The notes beneath the pieces are model-generated. The model was not told the origin of the DNA. It saw only the letters and a list, made by a program, of their open reading frames with translations, and made no database searches. A program made the position numbers and the translations under genes. A DNA stretch of 11,123 bases from Cyclobacteriaceae bacterium. GTDB lineage: Bacteria > Bacteroidota > Bacteroidia > Cytophagales > Cyclobacteriaceae. The stretch covers positions 1-11,123 of the forward strand of contig CANHCD010000044.1 of assembly GCA_947458795.1 (NCBI GenBank), read 5' to 3'. Positions 1-5,497 of the stretch are shown one piece after another. Every line of letters starts with the position of its first letter. Position 1 is the stretch's first letter.

Positions 1-730
1 ACTGAAATTAGACTTTGAAAGTCTAAGTAACCATACCTCGGGATTACCCCGGTTACCTGAAAATTTAGATCTCTCCATAGCTGAAAACCCTTATAAAGCC
101 TATGGGCAAAAGGAATTGGAAGCCTATTTAAGGAATTTGATGGTTCGAGAAAAAGACTCCTATGGGACTTTCACTTATTCAAATCTTGGGGTTGGCTTGC
201 TTGGATACACCCTCGGATTGTCTCAAAAGACGACTTTTCAAAACCTATTGCAAAAGGAAATTTTTGATAAATACGGCATGAACCAATCGTATACAAGTTC
301 TGTGAATTTAGGCGATCGCCTAGTAAAAGGATTAGATTACGATGGCTATGAGGCAACCAATTGGGATTTTGATGTATTGTTCGGCGGAGGAGGAATAATT
401 TCTTCGACAGAAGACCTATCGAAATTCGCCTTAGCTCAATTTGATTCTACCAATTTAGAACTTGAACTGACCAGACAGCCTACCCATTTAATTGGCGGAA
501 ATTCATCTATTGGATTAGGTTGGCATATGGAAACATCAAAAAACAAAATCAATACCTATTGGCACAATGGGTCAACAGGCGGTTATTCTTCGTGTATGGT
601 TGTGAATGTAGATCGAGAAAAAGCAGTAATCGTATTATCCAATGTTTATGGCATCAATGAAACCATAGATGAATTAACCTTTGAACTTTTGAGGGTGACG
701 AAGAATACTACTTCATCAAATCCAAACTAA
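1..730 (+). CDS. Serine hydrolase, class C beta-lactamase family (5' end missing)
   Basis: The reading frame is open from base 2 to the TAA at 728-730, giving 242 visible residues; the real start lies left of the window, and internal TTG/ATG codons near 116 are not credible starts. The first visible residues include the family's HTSGLP stretch (codons about 11-16). A Y-S-N triad follows in TYSNLGVG, matching the Tyr-x-Asn catalytic motif, and near the C-terminus HNGSTGG matches the H/K-x-G motif of the third active-site element. The nucleophilic Ser of SxxK and any signal peptide would be in the missing N-terminal part. Members of this family (PF00144) include AmpC enzymes, D-peptidases and esterases; the substrate cannot be told from sequence, and resistance should not be assumed. 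Three sampled 60-base rows of this gene have 32-37% G+C by hand count, against 45-57% in three sampled rows of the downstream genes, so recent acquisition is possible. A strong hairpin follows the stop by 4 bases. Confidence 0.9.
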   Translation, partial: LKLDFESLSNHTSGLPRLPENLDLSIAENPYKAYGQKELEAYLRNLMVREKDSYGTFTYSNLGVGLLGYTLGLSQKTTFQNLLQKEIFDKYGMNQSYTSSVNLGDRLVKGLDYDGYEATNWDFDVLFGGGGIISSTEDLSKFALAQFDSTNLELELTRQPTHLIGGNSSIGLGWHMETSKNKINTYWHNGSTGGYSSCMVVNVDREKAVIVLSNVYGINETIDELTFELLRVTKNTTSSNPN

Positions 731-734
731 ACAG

Positions 735-762
735 AAAGAGCCCGGTAGACACCGAGCTCTTT
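735..762. terminator. Bidirectional intrinsic terminator between the convergent hydrolase gene and lysS
   Basis: AAAGAGC (735-741) pairs with GCTCTTT (756-762), and CGGT (743-746) pairs with ACCG (751-754), with one C/A mismatch (742/755) and an AGAC loop. The stem therefore has 11 pairs. Because its ends are A-run/T-run, each strand reads into a short T-rich tail: CTTTCCTTAATTTT on plus and CTTTCTGTTTAG on minus. It sits 4 bases after the hydrolase stop and about 77 bases past the lysS stop, where convergent transcription must end. Confidence 0.8.
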
Positions 763-786
763 CCTTAATTTTCAAGGTATCCTTAA

Positions 787-807
787 ACTCTCCGATTTTT
801 GGAGGGT
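787..807 (-). terminator. Possible weak lysS terminator hairpin
   Basis: On the minus strand ACCCTCC and GGAGAGT form a 7-bp stem (one G-T wobble) around a 7-base A-rich loop, followed by TTTAAGG rather than a clean U-run. It lies 32 bases past the lysS stop. It may help lysS termination, but the hairpin at 735-762 is the stronger candidate. Confidence 0.35.
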
Positions 808-838
808 AGTCGATTTATTTATAAGAGGCAGTTGCTGC

Positions 839-2548
839 TTATTGATCTAGAAGATCTACAAGTAGGCTTTCCCCTTCTTTGGTCACTTTTACCAATCCTT
901 TTTGTGTCAGTCCTTTGATCGAAACATCCCATTTTTTTCCACTCAAGCCACTTTGCACCTTTAATTCTGGTAAGGAAGCAGGATGCTTGGCTTTCAAGAG
1001 CTCTAGGAGCTGTTTCTCCTCTTCCGTCAGTTCAACAGCCTTTTTCTCAGCGCGCATCTGAGGAAAAAACAACACTTCCTGTATGGTAGAATTGTCCGTT
1101 AAGAGCATGGTCAAGCGGTCAATTCCAATCCCCAATCCAGAGGTAGGTGGCATCCCGTATTCCAAGGCACGAAGAAAATCTTCATCCATGGCCATGGCTT
1201 CGTCGTCACCTCTAGCAGCAAGCTTCAACTGCTCCTCAAAGCGCTCGCGCTGATCAATCGGGTCATTGAGCTCGGAGTAGGCATTCGCAATTTCTTTGCC
1301 ATTGACAAACAACTCAAAGCGCTCTACCAATCCTGGTTTGCTGCGATGCTTTTTGGCAAGCGGCGTCATCTCAATCGGGTAATCCGTGATGTAGGTCGGT
1401 TGAATCAAGTTGGCTTCTACCTTGGCTCCAAAGATCTCATCGATCAATTTGCCTTTTCCCATGGAGGCATCTACTTCAATCTTCAATTGTGCACAGACCT
1501 TTCGAAGACCCTCTTCATCAAGTTCGCTGACATCCACACCCGTATATTCCTTGATCGAGTCAAACATGGTCAATCGGCGATAAGGGCCAGCAAAATCAAT
1601 TTTCTTGCCTCCAACCGATACCTGAGTGACTCCATGAATGGTCTGGGTAACTTTTTCAAGCAGCTGCTCCACCATTTCCATCATCCAGATGTAGTCTTTG
1701 TAGGCCACGTAGATTTCCATGGAGGTAAACTCTGGATTATGCGTTCGGTCCATGCCCTCGTTGCGGAACATTTTACCAAACTCATACACTCCATCAAATC
1801 CTCCCACGATCAATCGCTTCAGGTAGAGTTCATTGGCGATCCTCAAGAAAAGAGGCATGTCCAGCGTGTTGTGATGCGTCTGGAAAGGTCGCGCAGCTGC
1901 TCCTCCATGTACGGCTTGCAGGATGGGGGTTTCCACCTCAAGCCATCCATGGTCATCAAAGTAACGACGCATGTTGGAGATGATTTTGGAGCGAGTCACA
2001 AAGGTGTTTTTCACCTCGGGATTTACCGTCAAATCCACATAGCGCTGTCTGTAGCGCTGCTCCGGATCGGTAAAACCATCGTAGATGGTGCCCTCCTCGT
2101 CCCTTTTTACAATTGGAAGTGGCTTTACTGCCTTAGACAAGACCGTAAGTTTGGTCACGTGCAAGGAGATCTCCCCTGTTTGGGTAGTGAATATGTAGCC
2201 AGTGACGCCGATAAAATCACCGATGCCCAGGAGCTTTTTGAAAACGGTATTGTAAAACTCTGGATTATCAGCTGTGGAGATGTCATCTCTGCGTACGTAG
2301 ATCTGTAACCTGCCTGTGGAATCTTGAATCTCAGCAAATGAGGCGGAACCCATAATTCTACGGCTCATCAATCTCCCTGCAATGGAGATGTCCTTGTAAT
2401 CCGTTTTACTATTTTCATAGTTCTTGTGGATATCATCCGCAGTGGCATTGATTACAAAGGACTCAGCAGGGTACGGGTTGATGCCAAGGGAATAGAGTTC
2501 CTCTCGGTCTTTTCTTCGTTCCAGTTCCTGTTCGCTTAAAAGTTGCAT
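839..2548 (-). CDS. lysS: Lysyl-tRNA synthetase (class II)
   Basis: This 569-residue protein charges tRNA-Lys with lysine in the cytoplasm. Domains in order: an N-terminal OB-fold anticodon-binding domain (about 55-140), then the class II catalytic core with motif 1 (about 183-210, ending VETPIL), motif 2 (about 258-280, with FRNEGMDRTHNPEF) and motif 3 (GLGIGIDRL at 471-479). The LFFPQMR segment that usually lies close to the C-terminus of bacterial LysRS is at 493-499. About 70 further residues follow, with predicted helix-helix-strand character resembling a winged helix (residues about 507-566). My recollection is that Bacteroidota LysRS often carry such an extension, so this is probably clade-typical. 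The ATG at 2548 fits the N-terminus of the family (LSEQELERR). No clear Shine-Dalgarno is seen. The gene lies 39 bases downstream of the proline dehydrogenase gene on the same strand, so co-transcription is likely. Confidence 0.98.
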   Translation of the reverse strand: MQLLSEQELERRKDREELYSLGINPYPAESFVINATADDIHKNYENSKTDYKDISIAGRLMSRRIMGSASFAEIQDSTGRLQIYVRRDDISTADNPEFYNTVFKKLLGIGDFIGVTGYIFTTQTGEISLHVTKLTVLSKAVKPLPIVKRDEEGTIYDGFTDPEQRYRQRYVDLTVNPEVKNTFVTRSKIISNMRRYFDDHGWLEVETPILQAVHGGAAARPFQTHHNTLDMPLFLRIANELYLKRLIVGGFDGVYEFGKMFRNEGMDRTHNPEFTSMEIYVAYKDYIWMMEMVEQLLEKVTQTIHGVTQVSVGGKKIDFAGPYRRLTMFDSIKEYTGVDVSELDEEGLRKVCAQLKIEVDASMGKGKLIDEIFGAKVEANLIQPTYITDYPIEMTPLAKKHRSKPGLVERFELFVNGKEIANAYSELNDPIDQRERFEEQLKLAARGDDEAMAMDEDFLRALEYGMPPTSGLGIGIDRLTMLLTDNSTIQEVLFFPQMRAEKKAVELTEEEKQLLELLKAKHPASLPELKVQSGLSGKKWDVSIKGLTQKGLVKVTKEGESLLVDLLDQ

Positions 2549-2587
2549 GGGATTGTCAGTTCAACTAGTTAATTACTTTTTATTCAG

Positions 2588-3772
2588 TTACTTCAGTCTT
2601 CTCCGCTTCATTTCTTTGCGGACCAGTTCAAACTCTCGACTGCTTTGACCGGCTATGGAGGAGTTTTCGGATGCTCGCCTACTCAAGTAGGGCATCACTT
2701 TCTCTACTGGGCCATAAGGCACATATTTTACCACCCGATAACCCGCACTCGCAAGGTTGTAGGAAATCGAATCACTCATTCCATAAAGCTGCGAAAAGTA
2801 TACCAAATCTGATTTTGGATCTATTTGGTACTGGTCCATCAACTCTGTAAGTGTGAGCGTACTCTTTTCGTTGTGCGTAGCGCAAACCAAATGAATTCCT
2901 TCTTGTGCCGCGTAGGCGATCGCCAAATCGTAATCTCGGTCTGTCGCTTCTTTGTTTGGCTGGATCGGATCAAGGTAGCCTTCTGCAAGTGCACGCGCAC
3001 GCTCTTTTTCCATGTAGGCCCCACGAACCGGCTTGGCTCCTAAAAAGTAGCCCTGTTCTTTAGCCACCTGATGGGCTTTCTTCAGCCGCTCCAAAGAATC
3101 GTGTCGATACATTTGGTAGGTAGTATAGACCACACAACGCTCTTTGTTGTAGATGGCCATGGCCCGGTAAGCCATATCGTCAATGACATCTTGAAACCAG
3201 CTTTCCTCGGCATCCACTAAGATTTTTAAACCCAGGTCATGCGCTGTTTTGCAAAGTCGGTCTACTCGGTATTCTAAGCGAGCCAAAGCTTCCTGCTCAT
3301 CAGTAGTCAAGGCCTGCTTGGCTTGAATTTTTTCCAAAATATGGTAATCACCTAACCCAGTAACTTTAAACACCCCAAAAGGCATGTAATCCGTCTTGGC
3401 GGATTCTACCATGGTTTGGTAAATTTCTTCTGTAGTGGCTTCAAAACTCGCTTCATCCCCTTTGCCTTCTACCGATAAGTCCAAAATTGAATAGACTCCA
3501 TAGTTGGCTAAAAGTTGACAAGCCAATACACTCTCTTTGATTGTTTCTCCACCGCAAAAATGCCCAAACATGGTTTTCTTTAGGATGCCTTTAATCGGTA
3601 GGTGAAGTTGAAAAGATAGGTTTGCCAGCTTTATTCCAAGGTTTGAAAGCCAATTTTTATTGAGTGTAGCAAAAATCAGATACATCTTTCGAAGTTCTGC
3701 ATTACTCTTGGAAGCAAAGGCTACTTCCAGATTCTCAAAAGAAATAGTGGGCTTGACGGGCATAGCGCGCAT
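2588..3772 (-). CDS. Proline dehydrogenase (FAD-dependent, monofunctional)
   Basis: This 394-residue protein oxidises L-proline to pyrroline-5-carboxylate, passing electrons through FAD to the quinone pool. It has the TIM-barrel proline dehydrogenase pattern: DAEES (187-191), KPVRGAYMEKER (247-258), ATHN (298-301), QLYGMSD (328-334), VKYVPYGP (348-355) and the C-terminal RRASEN (365-370), whose arginines bind the proline carboxylate in this family. It has no P5C dehydrogenase domain, unlike PutA, so the second step must be encoded elsewhere. The start could be ATG 3772 or ATG 3763 (MPVKP). A TAnnTTTG-like box lies just upstream, at 3789-3782, which would leave either an almost leaderless mRNA for the first or about a dozen bases of leader for the second. 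It shares a divergent promoter region with the aromatic operon and is followed closely by lysS. Confidence 0.95.
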   Translation of the reverse strand: MRAMPVKPTISFENLEVAFASKSNAELRKMYLIFATLNKNWLSNLGIKLANLSFQLHLPIKGILKKTMFGHFCGGETIKESVLACQLLANYGVYSILDLSVEGKGDEASFEATTEEIYQTMVESAKTDYMPFGVFKVTGLGDYHILEKIQAKQALTTDEQEALARLEYRVDRLCKTAHDLGLKILVDAEESWFQDVIDDMAYRAMAIYNKERCVVYTTYQMYRHDSLERLKKAHQVAKEQGYFLGAKPVRGAYMEKERARALAEGYLDPIQPNKEATDRDYDLAIAYAAQEGIHLVCATHNEKSTLTLTELMDQYQIDPKSDLVYFSQLYGMSDSISYNLASAGYRVVKYVPYGPVEKVMPYLSRRASENSSIAGQSSREFELVRKEMKRRRLK

Positions 3773-3781
3773 TTATGGGGG

Positions 3782-3789
3782 CAAATATA
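3782..3789 (-). promoter_or_regulatory. Bacteroidota -7 box for the proline dehydrogenase gene
   Basis: On the minus strand the bases read TATATTTG, an exact match to the Bacteroidota -7 consensus TAnnTTTG, starting 17 bases before the ATG at 3772. No TTG (-33 element) is found at a proper distance. Transcription would begin around 3774-3777, very close to the start codon. Confidence 0.5.
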
Positions 3790-4126
3790 GTAGAAAAACA
3801 GCGTCACTTGGGTTTTGTTTGGGAATTCACCCTAGGAAAAAGGTTGGTTTTTTCGCCTTCAAGAATTCTTGGCACAATTCCCTTTGAATGTCAGAGAACA
3901 ATCAACTTTTTCCTTCTTGAGAGATGAGCTATTCGAAAAATCTTGCTCATTTCAGGTATTTGCGGTAGACTATGACATGAAAAAAAATAAATAGAAACTA
4001 TTATTTCTGATTATGAAAAAGGGGCAAAATTTTATTTTGAATCTATCCTTTCAATTCGTTCCAATTGGATTTATTTAAAAGTTCTCCCCTATCCATTGAA
4101 GAAATGATAATGAAAATGCTTTAAAA
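3790..4126. other. A/T-rich intergenic region without a recognisable gene
   Basis: This is the upstream part of the divergent spacer between the proline dehydrogenase gene and the aromatic operon. I see only very short reading frames: 14 codons beginning in the 3920s, and 21 codons at 4013-4078. None has a convincing start signal. A weak A/T-only hairpin lies near 3985-4007. No tRNA, repeat array or clear operator was found. It may hold regulator sites, but nothing specific can be supported. Confidence 0.5.
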
Positions 4127-4134
4127 TAATTTTG
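4127..4134 (+). promoter_or_regulatory. Likely -7 box of the aromatic operon promoter
   Basis: TAATTTTG matches the Bacteroidota -7 consensus TAnnTTTG exactly. Transcription would start near 4139-4142, giving about 25 bases of untranslated leader before the small leader peptide at 4166. The nearest upstream TTG (4096-4098) is 28 bases away, longer than the usual 17-23, so the -33 element is not convincing. Confidence 0.55.
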
Positions 4135-4165
4135 CTTTTAAAAAATTGCAGTTTACATTTACAGC

Positions 4166-4261
4166 ATGTTCATCACAGCAGTTATCTGGTTTAGCTTCTT
4201 TTACTTTTACTTTCGACCTAACCATCGAATCGGAGCTGTGTATTGTCTAGCCAAAAACTAA
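4166..4261 (+). CDS. Aromatic-rich leader peptide of the aromatic operon attenuator
   Basis: This 31-codon ATG-TAA frame encodes a peptide beginning MFITAVIWFSFFYFYF. Codons 8-16 contain eight aromatic residues out of nine (one Trp, five Phe, two Tyr); the whole peptide has six Phe, three Tyr and one Trp. It lies just after a -7 box and its stop codon is 17 bases before the 5' arm of an intrinsic terminator that precedes the operon of Phe and Tyr synthesis genes. This is the arrangement of classical leader peptides such as E. coli PheL. The inferred role is sensing: ribosomes stall on the aromatic codons when charged tRNA-Phe or tRNA-Tyr is scarce, which changes the RNA fold and allows readthrough. 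The peptide itself probably has no function. No Shine-Dalgarno is visible, only an A-rich stretch upstream, as is common in this phylum. A tiny membrane peptide is the main alternative, but the RNA structures make the leader reading much better. Confidence 0.85.
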   Translation: MFITAVIWFSFFYFYFRPNHRIGAVYCLAKN

Positions 4262-4292
4262 AAACAAATAAACATCACAAAGCCCGATTCGA
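4225..4292 (+). promoter_or_regulatory. Antiterminator pairing of the attenuator
   Basis: Bases 4225-4237, within leader codons 20-24, pair with 4281-4292, the 5' arm of the terminator. The core is eight perfect pairs (CGAATCGG at 4226-4233 with CCGATTCG at 4284-4291). A pair at 4225/4292 and three pairs beyond a bulged A4234 (GCT 4235-4237 with AGC 4281-4283) extend it to 12. This fold and the terminator are mutually exclusive. A competing upstream pairing exists: CACAGC (4174-4179) with GCTGTG (4235-4240), which would sequester part of the antiterminator when no ribosome covers the leader. A ribosome stalled at codons 8-16 would mask 4174-4179 and leave 4225 onward free. The folds were found by eye; no energies were calculated. 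Confidence 0.75.
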
Positions 4293-4309
4293 AAGAGTCG
4301 GGCTTTTTT
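4279..4309 (+). terminator. Attenuator terminator upstream of the aromatic operon
   Basis: AAAGCCCGATTC (4279-4290) pairs with GAGTCGGGCTTT (4295-4306), a 12-bp stem with one T-G wobble, closed by a GAAA tetraloop (4291-4294) and followed by further T residues to 4309. It is a textbook intrinsic terminator, yet it stands 19 bases before the ATG of the first operon gene with the leader peptide in front. It must therefore be conditional rather than the end of an upstream gene; no upstream plus-strand gene other than the leader exists. Confidence 0.92.
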
Positions 4310-4328
4310 ATTTAAACCCTTCAATTCC

Positions 4329-5426
4329 ATGAAGCCACACAAACAAATCAAAGACTGGGGTCTTGGCCTAAGCAACCCCATGATCATCGGAGGCCCCTGC
4401 TCTGCAGAAACTCCTGAGCAGATTGCACAAATCTGTTCCGAGATGAAGGAAAATCAAATCATCCCCCAGGTATTCCGAGCAGGAATTTGGAAGCCCCGCA
4501 CAAGACCTGGATCGTTTGAAGGCGTTGGAGAAGAAGGGTTGAAGTGGATGGAGATTGTAAGAGATGAACTCCATATTCCGGTTACAGTAGAAGTGGGCAA
4601 TGCTGCTCATGTGGAAATGGCCCTCAAGCACAAGATCGAAATTCTATGGATTGGGGCGCGTACTACGGTTAATCCATTTGCAGTACAAGAGATTGCAGAG
4701 GCCCTTCGCGGAGTAGACATTCCTGTGATGATCAAAAACCCGATGAATCCAGACTTGGAACTTTGGATGGGAGCTCTGGAACGCATGTATGCTGTAGGCA
4801 TCACCAAGCTAGCGGCTATACACCGAGGATTTTCGGATGCTTACGACAAGCGCTACCGCAACAAGCCCAACTGGTCCATGCCGATTCATCTGAAGCGGGA
4901 GTGGACAGGAATGGAAGTAATCAACGACCCTTCACACATTGTAGGACGTAGAGACGGATTGCTAGAAGTAGCTCAAAGCGCCATGAACTTCGGCCTGGAT
5001 GGCTTGATGATTGAAACCCACCACGATCCAGACAAAGCTTGGTCAGACGCCAAGCAGCAAGTAACCCCAAGTCGCTTGAAGGAAATGATTGATTCGATTG
5101 AATTCAAGCAGTCCTTGGAAAACATGAAGCCAGACGAGAAACTGTTTGATTTACGAAGAGCAGTAGACCACATGGACGACCAATTGTTGGATATCTTGCA
5201 GGAACGATTTTCTGTAATTGATCAGATTGGAGCGCACAAACGTGAGCACAACCTGACAGTATTTCAATCGGACCGATGGAAAGAGGTGATGGACTCCAGA
5301 ACTGAAAAGGGAGTTAAAAAACAACTGAGCGAAAAATTCATGAAAGAATTGCTCTACTGCATCCATGAGGAGTCTGTAAAACGTCAAGAAAGACAACTTC
5401 GGGAAGTAGAGCCAATCAAAAAATAA
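4329..5426 (+). CDS. Bifunctional DAHP synthase / chorismate mutase
   Basis: The 365-residue protein carries two activities. The N-terminal barrel (about 10-260) condenses PEP and erythrose 4-phosphate into DAHP; it shows GPCSAET (22-28), KPRTRPGSF (55-63), GART (109-112), KNP (136-138), HRG (165-167), DPSH (200-203) and the metal-site region ETHHDPDKA (229-237). This is the shorter type I-beta/KDO8P-synthase-like form. The C-terminal part (about 268-355) is an AroQ chorismate mutase making prephenate. Aligned by eye to the E. coli mutase, R276, R293, K304, R316 and Q353 match the known R11, R28, K39, R51 and Q88; the position of Glu52 is Trp317, which I believe is usual in this clade. A Prevotella nigrescens enzyme with this layout is known and is feedback regulated by prephenate, so similar allostery is likely. 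It is the first gene behind the attenuator, and no other chorismate mutase is seen in the operon. Names aroF/aroG/aroA(G) are used variably. Confidence 0.96.
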   Translation: MKPHKQIKDWGLGLSNPMIIGGPCSAETPEQIAQICSEMKENQIIPQVFRAGIWKPRTRPGSFEGVGEEGLKWMEIVRDELHIPVTVEVGNAAHVEMALKHKIEILWIGARTTVNPFAVQEIAEALRGVDIPVMIKNPMNPDLELWMGALERMYAVGITKLAAIHRGFSDAYDKRYRNKPNWSMPIHLKREWTGMEVINDPSHIVGRRDGLLEVAQSAMNFGLDGLMIETHHDPDKAWSDAKQQVTPSRLKEMIDSIEFKQSLENMKPDEKLFDLRRAVDHMDDQLLDILQERFSVIDQIGAHKREHNLTVFQSDRWKEVMDSRTEKGVKKQLSEKFMKELLYCIHEESVKRQERQLREVEPIKK

Positions 5427-5436
5427 AACAACCTTT

Positions 5437-5461
5437 CCTCGCTATCCCTTGGCTAGCGGGG
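5437..5461 (+). repeat. Small hairpin in the gap before aroB
   Basis: CCTCGCTA (5437-5444) and TAGCGGGG (5454-5461) form an 8-bp stem with one T-G wobble and a 9-base loop. No U-run follows, so it is not a convincing terminator. It could be an mRNA stability or processing element in the only sizeable gap of the operon. Confidence 0.35.
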
Positions 5462-5476
5462 AGCTTGCTAACTTTA
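5449..5476 (+). promoter_or_regulatory. Possible weak internal promoter before aroB
   Basis: TTG (5449-5451) is followed after 17 bases by TAACTTTA (5469-5476), which misses the Bacteroidota -7 consensus TAnnTTTG only in its last base. It would start transcription about 15 bases before the aroB GTG, letting aroB onward be expressed independently of the attenuator. It overlaps the small hairpin; support is thin. Confidence 0.25.
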
Positions 5477-5497
5477 CCTCCTAGACCAATTTGATCT

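Noticed and set aside
1346..2308. 320-codon plus-strand open frame opposite lysS
   Set aside because: It is antisense to the clearly conserved lysS coding sequence, and its translation resembles no family I recognise.
3985..4007. A/T-only hairpin near AATAG/CTATT
   Set aside because: Short, weak, imperfect stem in A/T-rich sequence with no gene ending nearby to terminate.
4013..4078. 21-codon ATG frame in the divergent intergenic region (MKKGQNF...)
   Set aside because: No ribosome site, no clear promoter at proper spacing, no regulatory partner; A/T-rich sequence produces such frames readily.
4100..4118. Fur-box-like GATAATGAAAAT stretch upstream of the aromatic promoter
   Set aside because: Only one half resembles the hexamer pattern, there is no inverted copy, and iron control of this operon has no other support.
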